Positions 9,788-21,211 of a stretch of 64,000 nt of DNA are shown here, in pieces. The first letter of the stretch is position 1. Each line of letters begins with the position of its first letter. Origin of the DNA: Bathymodiolus brooksi (Eukaryota > Mollusca > Bivalvia > Mytilida > Modiolidae). Position numbers and translations under genes: made by a program. The stretch is from positions 20,569,804 through 20,633,803 of the forward strand of contig OY804579.1 of assembly GCA_963680875.1 (NCBI GenBank). Reading direction: 5' to 3'. A model generated the notes under the pieces. That model searched no databases and had not been told where the DNA came from. It was given only the letters and a program-made list of their open reading frames with translations.

Positions 9788-10734
9788 GTTCTATATAAAG
9801 CTTCATCTGTTTACCACGAGGTTACATACCTTGATCAATATGCTATTATGTGTTGTATATCTCAGTCAAACCATTGATTAGATTCACAGTGCTTTATTTA
9901 TTTCGATTTAATGTTGTCAAGGAAATTGAATTATTTATATTTTATTATTGGCTATTGGATTCAATTTAAATGAACGAGAGAGATTTAATACAATTGGATA
10001 AATTTTAAAATTAATAATTCTACAAGCGTTTTTGTTTTGAATTTCTAAATATTAATTGGACAGGTAACAATTATACTGAGTTAAAGTGACATTTTGTTGA
10101 TATATACACGTGGAATCGTACATTCAAATGACCAGCTGTCCTGTATGTCAAATTAAATAAATACTAAAGAATAAAAGCAATTCCAGATAAATATCAATAG
10201 GAAAACCGATATCTAGTAAAAACTCAAATATATAGCGTCACAAAATCAGAACCAGAAATACTATTATGAAAAGAAAGTTTAAACAGTGATGGTCAATTAT
10301 TCCACCAATATCAACAAAGCAAATGGTTTTGGTCAAATGAAGCCAATATACCTTGTAATTATAAGTTCGTAGCTATCTTATCCTTCACTATGTTTATTCG
10401 AACATAAATATTTGTCTGATATTATATACTATAATACAGAGAAACAAAATACACATTATTAAAACATTTTCGCTTAATACCAGTAACCAGACAGATGATC
10501 GAGATTTTTCCTGTAACCAGTTTGACAATTGAGTTTATTATTTTTCATTGTTATAGATTTCATTGATTGGAGGAATTTGTGACACGTGATAAAATATATA
10601 AACACGTTTAGCATGTTACAATAAAATTGTAAACCTCATGTTTCCTAAAATAGATTCGCATTCAAATATCCCCTCCAATTTCATTCGTTTGCGCATGCTG
10701 TCTGGCACATTCGTTTATTTCCGCCATTGACGGA
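9788..10734. other. AT-rich 5' flank of gene B, nothing recognised
   Basis: A 'ctttatatag' sits only about 10 bases before the gene B ATG on the minus strand, too close for an ordinary TATA box. No conserved elements or repeats of known type are seen. Confidence 0.4.
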
Positions 10735-10918
10735 ATTAGTCAATTTCCCAAAATTTCAAAACAAATTTAAAAAATTTCATAAAATTTCAAAATTTTCAAT
10801 TTTTTTTCCAAATTTTCAAAAATTTCCAAAATTTCAAGAATTTAAAAAAAAAAATCCAAATTTTCAAAAGATTTCAAAATTTTCAAAAAATTTCAAAATG
10901 ATAAAATTTTCAAAAAGT
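10735..10918. repeat. Low-complexity 'caaaattt' degenerate tandem repeat
   Basis: Dozens of overlapping variants of 'ttccaaaatttcaaaa' with spacing near 9-10 bases. One frame (10727-10975) stays open and gives a K/F/P/N-rich peptide; I read this as composition and not coding. Confidence 0.8.
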
Positions 10919-10957
10919 TATAGCCTACTTTTTTCCAGTGTTACAAAAAATAATAAA

Positions 10958-11400
10958 GCAATTGTAACCTTTTAATATTCGTCCTCGGTCAATATACTTT
11001 TAACGAGTCGATAAATCCATTTATCCTGCAATGACAGCATTTACCGACCAATATAGCCTGCCCAATATTTTTTTTGATATTGGTCAGTTATAAATAGAAC
11101 ATTTTTTGATATTGGTCAGTTATAAATAGAACATACAAATTTAAAACGGGGCACATCGGGGGATATTGTTTTCAAATACATACACAAAATTATTTCAAAT
11201 ACTTTTATCGTCGTCCACTAAACGTTTATTTACGATTTAAAATTGCAGGATAAATACAATACATGTGCACTGTCGAAGCATATAGGTAAATATGTGTATT
11301 CGGCGCGTTTCTAAGCCTCATACACATATTTCCTATATGCTTCGACAGTGCACATGTATTGTATATGTATTGACCTCATCAAAAGGCTATAATTGTATAG
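10958..11400. mobile_element. Foldback (inverted-repeat) element
   Basis: A long hairpin has arms at 11256-11299 and 11320-11362 (arm core 'acatgtgcactgtcgaagc') around a 20-base loop. The outer sequence 'gcaattgtaacctttt...ggtcaata' at 10960 is roughly the reverse complement of 'tattgacctcatcaaaaggctataattgta' at 11368, so the inverted ends may extend over about 440 bases. The right end closely matches that of the hairpin inserted in units 3 and 4 ('gtattgacctcaacaaaagactataattgt'), so both belong to one family. No coding capacity. Confidence 0.6.
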
Positions 11401-11708
11401 TATTACCAGTAATTAGCTAGACAATAATTATATAATAGTTACCAAGGGCAGTCTGTCTATCCTGATATTGCACTCCATATCAGTAACTATTGTGTTTATT
11501 GCACTGAAGACCAGAATCTGACACATACAATATGCATAAAATTTTTTAATCAGGATCGTTGAAGGTTTCCCTAGGCGTTATCACCTTCGTTATTATTTAA
11601 TTCGAATTGACTACACCAATTGTTTGAATGGTGTTCAACTTATAATGAGAAATAAAATGAGATCATAAGTAGCATTGCAATTTATTAAAACGTAAACAAA
11701 CAAATATC

Positions 11709-11741
11709 CGTGTATAGACCAGTAGTATCAGTCTATACACG
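11709..11741. repeat. Short perfect hairpin
   Basis: 'cgtgtatagac' and 'gtctatacacg' face each other across an 11-base loop ('cagtagtatca'). No function is apparent. Confidence 0.6.
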
Positions 11742-12944
11742 GTTTTTAGACCGGTCTATATCGAGGAATAGTGAAGGTCACGTGGAGTGTTCAGCCAATT
11801 AAATATATGATTTTTATTCTGATATGCATAACCTGTTATATTGTATGTGTGACACGTTCTGTCCTTTTCAGCAATCTACAGTGTTATTATTTAGAATGCA
11901 TATGTAAATAAATACATTTTTAAATAAACAACTGTTACAGAATATCTAACCATTGTTGTCTCTTTAACTAACCCGTCGAACTAGGTACTTTTTGTTTCGA
12001 CAACTGAATTGTGTGCCAAAACATGAGTATCTAAATGGCGAAGTACTGCTTTCGAAATATATACACGATGCACTTCGATGTCTGTAGCATCAGATAAATT
12101 GTATGCGTGTACTAACGTGTTGTTAAGATTTCCACATAAATATACAAAAATGTACAGCTAACCCGTTTCACTCTTACGGTTTCCGCAGGAACATTTTACC
12201 AATCAATACCTTTTAATGACCACACTGAAGAGGAAATTGTCATATCATCGGTTTCCCATAATTGATTTACCATTTAAAACATTGCGGGTACTTCCTCAAT
12301 AATACGTCTATTGACAGCATTTCTTTGTTAAATTCAAATTATTTCGCTATCCATGGAAACTATATCAACTACTGACTGCAAATTAAACGTGACCATCAAC
12401 CATGGCTCCAGGCTTTTGTGTTTAAATCTAGGCAAAGGGCCTGTGGTGATCTCTGGGTCCCCAGCGGGTACAGGGTAGAATTATGGTAGAGGGACCAGGG
12501 GCGACCCCTCTCCCATCGATAGCTCCAACGGTATGAACATTACAAGTATTACTATTATTTTGATAAATTATATATGCTGCATAACATATGTCAGTTTAAG
12601 AGCGCACGCCCAGTATGCCCCCCCCCCCCCCCCCCCCCCCTAAATCTGCACCGAATCATACATATCAGAAAATAGAAGCCATTTGATTTTAACGTATATA
12701 TTTTACTGCATACCCGTATATGGGCATTATTGTATGATTAAAACAATTCCACATTTTATATTATTCCACATTCCGGGTAAGCAAAACGTGGGAATCAATT
12801 CTCATATACTCGAACCGTACAGTTTACTAAATGTGTGTTAAATGTACAGCGAGTTGGTGAAACGTTTGTGAGTGAGTGAGTGAGTGAGTGAGATGCCCAT
12901 AGTATTTGTTTCAGCTGCATTATGGAGAGAACAGTTTTGCAATT
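11742..12944. other. Intergenic DNA with simple repeats only
   Basis: Contains a 23-base poly(C) run at 12618-12640 and a (GTGA)n run at about 12869-12892. No gene or dispersed repeat is recognised. Confidence 0.5.
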
Positions 12945-13145
12945 AGCATCATGACCACATCACTATTTATGTAATCAGTGGTTACCACTACAAAAGCTGT
13001 GACTTCGATTCCCGCCTGTGACACGGCGTTGCACTTGATACAACTTATTGTGATACATGTTGTCAGTTATGGTACCGTTTGTCAGTGCTCTACGACAGGT
13101 CGGTGTGGTTTTATATGGCTTCCTCCATCAATAAAACTGAAGCTT
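12945..13145 (+). repeat. SINE fragment abutting the segmental duplication
   Basis: Diverged SINE with 'gtaatcagtggttaccactacaaaagctgtgacttcgattcccgcc' (B-box region) and 'gacaggtcggtg...ttcctccatcaataaaactga'. It breaks off about 16-20 bases before 13161, where similarity between the four duplicated units begins, so the left duplication breakpoint is at or next to it. Confidence 0.65.
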
Positions 13146-13337
13146 GTATAATGTTGAATGCTATAAACATCAGACAGGACGATCATCTAGGATGATAATA
13201 TAGATTGCGTTGTTACATCAAGTTCACAACCATGCTTTGTTAACTTCATGATTATTCCATCCTCTTTAATCATTTCATGCAGATATAACTACACCATTAA
13301 TTATTTATAGATATACAGTGTGTAAAATCAGTTATTT

Positions 13338-13490
13338 AAGGAATATTTGAAATTGTTGAACAGGTTATACGATATAACCTGGTTTGGGTCAGTTTACGCT
13401 TAATAAACAGCGAAGCGTTTTATGAAAAGCGTAAACTGACCCAAACCAGGTTATGCAAGTATAACTGTTCAACAATTTCAAATATTCCTT
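13338..13490. repeat. Foldback hairpin, unit 1
   Basis: Arms 13338-13401 and 13427-13490 are inverted copies of about 64 bases (outer end 'aaggaatatttgaaattgtt', inner end 'gtcagtttacgctt') around a 25-base loop. The same hairpin opens every duplicated unit. No coding capacity; probably a foldback or MITE-like element. Confidence 0.8.
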
Positions 13491-13753
13491 ATAATTTAAT
13501 TTTTACAACAAAATTTAATGATTCCTCGATATTAATTACGATTATTTCATGTGACTATTTGAATTTGTCGTTGGCGGACGAACACGTTGGTGACGTCACA
13601 ATACCATCCCAGGTTATCGAGCATAACCAACATTTTCTCCAGGCGGATTAGTCAATCAGATTGAAATATTCAAATCAAATTAAATTATATAGGTATAAAC
13701 ATTAAACTATATATGAGTGCAACTGCTTATCATTATACAGATATTTGGAAAAC

Positions 13754-13845
13754 ACAAACACCTAATTACCGGTATGACTCAAATAATAATAAAGCGATAA
13801 AACACCTAATTACCGGTATGACTCAAATAATAACAAAGAGATAAT
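13754..13845 (+). repeat. Two-copy short direct repeat
   Basis: 'aacacctaattaccggtatgactcaaataata' occurs twice with a period of about 45 bases, in every unit, just left of the element E head. Equivalent pairs start near 23367, 33958 and 47437. Confidence 0.75.
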
Positions 13846-13990
13846 TGCTATCGCACATCATACAACATGTTCATTTTACATCATAAACCAAATGGTTGTT
13901 ATGTAGCTATGTCAGGACGTACATATGTAAGAAATGCGTTTGAAGAAGAGTTTGCAGATACCAAAGAGGTAATCAGAATACGTAAATCGA

Positions 13991-16900
13991 AGAAGAACAG
14001 ACAACACAATGGCCAAAAGAAGAAGGACAGACAGCACCTTGGCCAAAAGAAGAAGGACTGACAACACAATGGCCAACAGAAGGACAGACAACACAATGGC
14101 CAACAGAAGAAGGACAGACAACACAGTGGCCAAAAGAAGAAGGACTGACAGCACAATGGCCAACAGAAGAAGGACAGACAACACAATGGCCGACAGAAGA
14201 AGGACAGACAACACAATGGCCAACAGAAGGACAGACAACACAATGTCCAACAGGAGAAGAACAGACAATACAATGGCCAACAGAAGAAGGACAGACAACA
14301 CAATGGCCAACAGAAGAAGGCCTGACAACACAATGGCCAACAGAAAGACAGACAACACAATGGCCAAAAGTAGAAGGACTGACAACACAATGGCCAAAAG
14401 AAGAAGGACAAATAACACAATGACCAAAAGAAGAAGGACAGACAACACAATGGCCAAAAGAAGAAGGACTGACAACACAATGGCCAAAAGAAGGACAGAC
14501 AACACAATAGCCAAAAGAAGAAGGACTGACAACACAATGGCCAAAAGAAGAAGGACAAATAACACAATGTCCAAAAGAAGGACAGACAACACAATGGCCA
14601 AAAAGAAGAAGGACTGACAACACAATGGCTAAAAGAAGGACAAATAACACAACGGCCAAAAGAAGGACAGACAACACAATGGCCAAAAGAAGGATTGGCA
14701 ACACAATGGCCAACAGAAGAAGGACAGACAACAAATGGCCAACAGAAGAAGGACAGACAACACAATTGCCAAAATGAAGAAAGACAGACAACGCAATGGC
14801 CAAAAGAAGGACTGACAACACAATGGCCAAAAGAAGAAGGACTGACAACACAATGGCAAAAAGAAGGACAAATAACACAATGGCCAAAAGAAGAAGGACA
14901 GACAACACAATGGCCAAAATAAGAAGGACTGACAACACAATGGCCAAAAGAAGGACAGATAACACAATGGCCAAAAGAAGGACAAATAACACAATGGCCA
15001 AAAGAAGGACAGACAACACAATGGCCAAAAGAAGAAGGACAGACAACACAATGGCCAAAAGAAGAAGGACTGACAACACAATGGCCAAAGGAAAAACAGA
15101 CAGCACAATGGCCAAAAGAAGGACTGACAACACAATGGCCAAAAGAAGAAGGACGGACAACACAATGGCCAAAAGAAGAAAGACAGACAACACAATGGCC
15201 AAAAGAAGAAGGACTGACAACACAATGGATGGCCAAAAGAAGGACAAATAACACAATGGCCAAAAGAAGGACAGACAACACAATAGCCAACAGAAGAAGG
15301 ACAAACGACACAATGGCCAAAAGAAGGATTGACACCACAATGGCCAAAAGAAGAAGGACTGACAACACAATGGCCAAAAGAAGGACAAATAACACAATGG
15401 TCAAAAGAAGGACTGACAACACAATGGATGGCCAAAAGAAGGACAAATAACACAATGGCCAACAGAAGGACAGACAACACAATGGCCAAAGGAAGGACTG
15501 ACAACACAATGGCCAACAGAAGAAGGACAGACAAGACAATGGCCAAAAGAAGAAGGACTGACAACACAATGGCCAACAGAAGAAGGACAGACAACATAAT
15601 GGCCAACAGAAGGACAGACAACATAATGGCCAACAGAAGGACAGACAACACAATGGCCAACAGAAGAAGGACAGACAACACAATGGCCAACAGAAGAAGG
15701 ACAAGACAACACAATGGCCAAAAGAAGGACAGACAACACAATGGCCAAAAGAAGGACTGACAACACAATGGGCCAAAAGAAGAAGGACGGACAACACAAT
15801 GGCCAAAAGAAGATGGACAGACAACACAATGGCCAAAAGAAGAAGGACTGACAACACAATGGATGGCCAAAAGAAGGACAAATAACACAATGGCCAAAAG
15901 AAGGACAGACAACACAATAGCCAACAGAAGAAGGACAAACAACACAATGGCCAAAAGAAGGATAGACACCACAATGGCCAAAAGAAGAAGGACTGACAAC
16001 ACAATGGCCAAAAGAAGGACAAATAACACAATGGCCAAAAGAAGGACTGACAACACAATGGATGGCCAAAAGAAGGACAAATAACACAATGGCCAACAGA
16101 AGGACAAACAACACAATGGCCAAAGGAAGGACTGACAACACAATGGCCAACAGAAGAAGGACAGACAAGACAATGGCCAAAAGAAGAAGGACTGACAACA
16201 CAATGGCCAACAGAAGAAGGACAGACAACATAATGGCCAACAGAAGAAGGACAGACAACATAATGGCCAACAGAAGGACAGACAACACAATGGCCAACAG
16301 AAGAAGGACAGATAACACAATGGCCAACAGAAGAAGGACAAGACAACACAATGGCCGAAAGAAGGACAGACAACACAATGGCAAACAGAAGGACAGACAG
16401 CACAATGGCCAACAGAAGAAGGACTGACAACACAATGGCCAACAGAAGAAGGACAGACAACACAATGGCCAAAAGCAGAAGGACAGACAAAACAATGGCC
16501 AAGAGAAGAAAGACTGACAGCACAATGGCCAAAAGAAGGACTGACAACACAATGGCCAAAAGAAGAAGAAAAAATAACACAATGGCCAAAAGAAGGACAG
16601 ACAACACAATGGCCAAAAGAAGAAGGACTGACAACACAATGGCCAAAAGAAGGACAGACAACACAATGGCCAAAAGAAGGACAAACAACACAATGGCCAA
16701 AAGAAGAACAGACAACTCAATGGCCAAACGAAGAAGGACTGACAACACAATGGCCAAAAGAAGGATAAATAACATGATGGCCAAATGAAGGACAGACAAC
16801 ACAATGGCCAAAAAGAAGGACTGACAAAACAATGGCCAAAAGAAGAAGGACTAACAACACAATGGCCAAAAGAAGGACTGGCAACACAATGGCCAAAAGA

Positions 16901-17150
16901 AGGACAGACAACACAATGGCCAAAAGAAGGACAAACAACACAATGGCCAAAAGAAGAACAGACAACTCAATGGCCAAACGAAGAAGGACTGACAACACAA
17001 TGGCCAAAAGAAGGACAAATAACACGATGGCCAAAAGAAGGACAGACCACACAATGGCCAAAAAGAAGGACTGACAAAACAATGGCCAACAGAAGAAGGA
17101 CAGACAACACAATGGCCAACAGAAGAAGGACAGACAACACAATGGCCAAA
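13991..17150 (+). repeat. 27/30-bp minisatellite array, unit 1
   Basis: Units of 27 bases ('ggacagacaacacaatggcc' plus 'aaaagaa') alternate with 30-base units that carry an extra 'aga'. Common variants are CAG/CTG in 'ggacagac', 'acaaat', and 'ccaacag' for 'ccaaaag'; rare 'atggatgg' units add four bases and break frames. The left edge is the head of element E ('gataccaaagaggtaatcag...cgaagaagaac', 13941-13990), and the unit itself is the next part of E. A 634-bp block is duplicated (marker 'atggatgg' at 15225 and 15424, again at 15859 and 16058). All six frames are open for long stretches because unit length is a multiple of three and the unit has no stop in any frame; no gene is called. Confidence 0.93.
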
Positions 17151-18215
17151 ATGAAGGTATCTGTGGTATCTTTTAGTTTAAGTTCAAAGGAACAGATACG
17201 ATCAAAATAGTCACTAATCTTGAAAAGACATCACTTATTTGTCGAAACCTGAAATTAAAAGTCTCCTTCCATTTTGTAAGAAGCTCCTGCATAAAGATTG
17301 AAGAAACGAGCCTGGGAGTAGATGAGTACAGTTGGTATCCATGCCAACTATCTGTTTGATAAAACACGTTCATGAAAGATAACAAGTATGTCGTCAATAG
17401 ATAAAAATATATATGAACTATTCAACGTTTAGGTGGTGAAACCACTAATTAATTTCTTTAAGGTTTTTTACTAAATTTGTGTTTTTTTCGAGCCTTCCTG
17501 GCCATTTTATCTTAAGTTTAACCTTTCCAAGACCATATATTTTCTGAAGCGTACGTGATTCCTCTACGTTCTATCAAAATATCAGGGCATGGTTAAAATC
17601 TTGCAGTGAAATGCCATGCTACGGAAAACACATACTATACAAATAGCTCGGTCATCCCCACGAAATTCAGTATGTATAGGTCATGCATCAAATCCTCCAT
17701 AGAGGTATTAAAATACAACTAAGTCCATCAAAATAATCCCTATATATATAACTTCAATTATCAATTTTAATTAGTCCATTCCATTCAGTAGTTTTCACAA
17801 TACTACAAAGTGAAAGGAACTTTTTTCTTGAAATGGGACTAAGCTCTGATTGGTGAATTAGTGATTTGACACCTTCCTTCTTCTTCTGTTGAGCGGCCTC
17901 TGTCATCTGATTGACTATTCTGCTTTATGTTGGATTCGATCAAAATAACGGTCACAAAATTGCATCGTAACAGTCAAATGAAACATATTTTTTTCAGCTA
18001 AATTCGATCAAGTGCCAATTGTTAAAAATGTATTTTGTTTTTGTACCCATGGCTACCAGTGTTTGAATTTTTTCTAAAATGAAATTAAAAAAAATATATC
18101 GACCAAAATTTAATATAAATTTTAATGAAACTGAAAAACATAATACAATATACGATAATTTGTCAAAGTCGATCAAACAGCTGGCCAGATCAATATATTT
18201 GATGTTCTGTAAAGC

Positions 18216-18223
18216 TATTTAAA
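18216..18223 (+). promoter_or_regulatory. TATA-like box of C1
   Basis: TATTTAAA lies 61 bases before the ATG of C1, at the same distance in all four copies (28814, 40827, 53824). That would put a start site near 30 bases before the ATG. Conservation among recent duplicates adds little, so this rests on sequence and spacing. Confidence 0.35.
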
Positions 18224-18276
18224 CAAACCGACATCTGTTTTTGTTGGTTTAATTGTTGATTGTGTGAGACGTAAAC

Positions 18277-18661
18277 ATGTATAAGAACTGGAGGATAGAA
18301 CTTTCAGAAAGAGCCAAAGAATTATTTATTCAGATGAGGGAGCAATGTCTGAAACGAGGATATGGTGGTATAAAGGAACTCGCTGTTGTATTCCGAAAAA
18401 TGGATCGGGACTTTTCAAAAAGGATTTGCTATGAAGAATTACGACTAGGTTTGAAATTATTTTCCATGGAGATTTCACAAAAGGATTTAAAACTTTTATT
18501 TTTGTCTTTTGATGCTGATGAGAACCGTCAGATAGATTTTGCCGAGTTTCTTCATCGACTGAGACCACCATTATCCCCTGTCAGGATCAAAATTATAGAT
18601 GAAGTCTTTAATAAACTGGACGTAAATGGTGATGGTGCTATAAATACAGACGACTTAAAAG
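18277..18661 (+). CDS. Calcyphosin-like protein C1, exon 1
   Basis: Encodes residues 1-128 plus one base and ends at donor G|GTAAGAG; with exon 2 (20470-20690) it gives 201 residues across a 1,808-base intron. EF-hand loops are at 43-54 (D-R-D-F-S-K-R-I-C-Y-E-E), 79-90 (D-A-D-E-N-R-Q-I-D-F-A-E) and 115-126 (D-V-N-G-D-G-A-I-N-T-D-D). Loops 1 and 2 lack the glycine at position 6 (K and R), so calcium affinity there may be low; loop 3 is closest to canonical. C-L-K-R-G-Y-G-G-I-K at 24-33 is the family signature. Differences from the other copies: R44 (L elsewhere), Y29 (H in C2 and C4), N123 (K in C3 and C4). The ATG fits because the neighbouring paralogue at 9787 starts at the same place. Probably a small cytosolic calcium sensor; expression is unknown. 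Confidence 0.9.
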
Positions 18662-20222
18662 GTAAGAGTAGTTTCCATGGAAACAAAAATGGATTCAAAA
18701 CAAATATGATAGATTTATTATTCGAGTAAAATTGAAAATTTGGAAACGTTAAAAAAAGCATATTGTTCTTCTTAAATGTTGCTACGTCTGAAATGTTCTA
18801 ACGCATGTGTGTAGTTTGTCATTGACTTTCGGAAGTTCGGAAGTTATTTGTGGATACTCTGGTTTTCTCGATCAATAACACTGACCGCCAATATATAACT
18901 GGAATACTGTTTTAACTAACCCATAACACTTACCCATGTGGTATGTGTATATCTCATTTAGAAGTAGGTTTATATTATTAAAGCATAGGTTTGTAAATTT
19001 ATCTCATTCTTCAAGATCTCGGATTGCTTTTTTTTCCAAATGTATAAAAGACTTTGATAAAACACAAAATATATAATTGTTCCGTTTGCATATGGAGTAA
19101 TTATATTGATTGGTTCTCTTCAATAATATACATTAATCTGCAGGACTGTTCCTTCAATTATTTATAAAATAATTACAAATTCCTATGAATAACTGAAATA
19201 TATTCCACTTTAAAAAAAACCCAAACTGGTATCATATCCATTTAAATTTGTTTTGACCCGATCGATTCCACAGGGAACCGTTGTCATGTTGTATTCAACA
19301 ATAAAACTAATAGTTATCTTCAACCATTCACAAATGTACAGCTTCCGTTTTATGAGATAATGCATTGTACATTGTATGTCAGATTAGAAATTTGTGATAT
19401 TATTGACTTCCAATAACTTGTCGAAAGCAAACAACTAATCCACATGTTTTTGGAGAAAAAAACCCACGTATTTATTATTTTCCCCCAGAATTTAAAGAAA
19501 TACTATTTACAAAATGTATATATATATATATACATGTATATTATATATTAGGTGTTTGTTGCATTTTAATATCTTTTGCTTTTTTCAAAGTCGTATCTGG
19601 TGTCATATAAATGTTATTACATGTATATGACATTGAAGTAATGTTTCGTCTTGGAAACTGAATTTCCACAAAGCTGAAAAAATAAAACAGCATATATCTG
19701 AAATGTTTGGAGGAAAACATAGGATATTGCTTTGTTAATCTTTAGCATTAAATACAACAGTGACAGCCCTAAGCCTTAGTCTTAATCTATTGACTTATTT
19801 TATGGATGTTGATACTAATCATAAGATGCATTATTCCCGTTTTGGTAGTGTTTCAGATACCTGGATCCACAAAATATTTTAGACCCCTTTGAGTAAAAAA
19901 TGAAAGTGAAACCCTTTGCAACCATTTCATATCCAACGATTGATAAGCTTACATTCTACTCTCCAATTCAATTGTTTCATATTTTTGATATCGAACTGTA
20001 AACTATAATATCATAAAAGACAGATAAAACAGAACTGCATGAATAAGTTTGAAATCTCTCGAGATTCCTGATAAGTGGAAGTGTAAAAAATTGTAATAAA
20101 AACGATTAGAATCAACAGAAAATGTTTTGATTTTGTAATAAGAACGATTAGAATCAACAAACAATGTTTTTGTTTTGTTTTGTTTGCTAAAATTGTTAAC
20201 TGCTATGATGACTAAGCATTAT

Positions 20223-20445
20223 GAAGAGTTTGAAGATACCAAAGGGGTAATAAGAATCTGTATATCGAAGACGAACAGACAACACAATGGCCAAAAGAGT
20301 ACAAAAGGACAAACAACGGTCTACAAATTATACACATAAAACTAAAGATCGAGTAACATTAACCCCACTGGAAATCGCGGGTGAACTCAGGTGCTTCGGA
20401 AGGGTAAGCAGTTCCTGCTCCATTAGTGGCACCGGTCGCGTTAAT
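20223..20445 (+). repeat. Element E, unexpanded copy in C1 intron
   Basis: Runs 'gaagagtttgaagataccaaaggggtaataag', 'cgaagacgaacagacaacac' + 'aatggccaaaag' (one single unit of the minisatellite), 'aaaggacaaacaacggtctac', 'aaaactaaagatcgagtaac', 'ggtgaactcaggtgcttcggaagggtaagcag', 'gtggcaccggtcgcg'. This is the order head - unit - middle - tail with no expansion, and it ends 25 bases before exon 2. I recall similar repeats in mussel sequences, with tails like 'gctccggaagggtaagcag', but cannot name the family. Confidence 0.75.
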
Positions 20446-20469
20446 ATAGTTACATTATTTCATTTTCAG

Positions 20470-20690
20470 TGGTATATTCTTCAAGTACAAACAACAGAAC
20501 AGGTGAGTGGACCTCTGAAGAAGAAGAACAACTAGACAGTTTTATTGACAATTATGATACACCAGATGATGAAGATGGCAAGATTACAAGGGAAGAGTTT
20601 CTAAATTACTATTGTGGAGTCAGTGCTAGTGTTCCTGATGATGCTTTCTTTGTAATGACAATGAAGCAATGCTTTGGATTACCTCAATGA
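20470..20690 (+). CDS. Calcyphosin-like protein C1, exon 2
   Basis: Starts after acceptor 'ttcattttcag' and completes a split valine codon (K|V-V-Y-S-S-S). Encodes residues 129-201, ending with TGA at 20688-20690. Contains the fourth EF-hand (158-171, D-T-P-D-D-E-D-G-K-I-T-R-E-E, extended family form) and the tail E-F-L-N-Y-Y-C-G-V-S-A-S. Compared with genes A and B, four residues are missing between V-Y-S and G-E-W, where the N-x-P-K motif would be. C1 has N136 and C177; C3 and C4 have K136 and S177. Confidence 0.88.
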
Positions 20691-20898
20691 TGAAACAGAT
20701 TGGAGCTAACAAATGTTACGAAGATACATTGTCATTTGTTTTTACCTATTCACATATACAGGGGTATTTTGATGAACATAAAGCATGAATTAAGGTTACA
20801 GAAGGGTAGACATCTTAAATGAAAGACTTTACTGTATGAAAAGATACCAGCAAACAAAATGTATATTAAATGTGGTGTCACCTTGTGTTTATGTTCGC

Positions 20899-20904
20899 AA
20901 TAAA
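20899..20904 (+). terminator. Candidate poly(A) signal of C1
   Basis: AATAAA 208 bases after the stop, followed about 13 bases on by T-rich 'gcaagtttttatt'. Present in all four copies (31494, 44973, 57971). Confidence 0.5.
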
Positions 20905-21211
20905 GGTATGAAAATGCAAGTTTTTATTAAAATTTATAACCTTTAGTGTGTAATAATTCGTCTAAGCAGTTGGCAGTAATCATCATAGCATTGGTATTGG
21001 ATCGAAAGCCGATACAATACACGAACAGAATATTATATTTATCGTATTACTGTATTTTATTAGCACTTTTAATTATACTTTCGTGTTGTACACTTTTTAG
21101 ACGTTACATATATAATTAATTTGCATAAAGGGGTTTGTGGAAGAGATTGGTACTTCATTTCCAAATACTTCAAAATGCGAAGATGATGTGGAGGAGATTC
21201 AAGAGAATATC

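Noticed and set aside
9788..9802. 'ctttatatag' as the TATA box of gene B
   Set aside because: It is only about 10 bases before the ATG, leaving no room for a normal start site and 5' UTR.
12618..12640. 23-base poly(C) as a regulatory G-quadruplex or i-motif
   Set aside because: A single homopolymer run with no nearby gene; also prone to sequencing or assembly length error.
13867..14061. Small frame M-F-I-L-H-H-K-P-N-G conserved at 13867, 23480, 34071 and 47550 as a gene
   Set aside because: Conserved only because the segments are recent duplicates. It runs from spacer through the E head into the array and shows no family.
13991..17150. CRISPR-like array (27-30 bp units)
   Set aside because: There are no spacers: units follow each other directly, and the host is a eukaryote.
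18662..18729. Reading exon 1 of C1 through to the in-frame stop at 18729 as a 150-residue protein
   Set aside because: The donor G|GTAAGAG, its phase match to the exon-2 acceptor and family alignment support splicing. Read-through would lose the fourth EF-hand.
18326..18761. Minus-strand frames over C-gene exon 1, repeated in each unit
   Set aside because: Shadows of the calcyphosin-like exon in the opposite strand.
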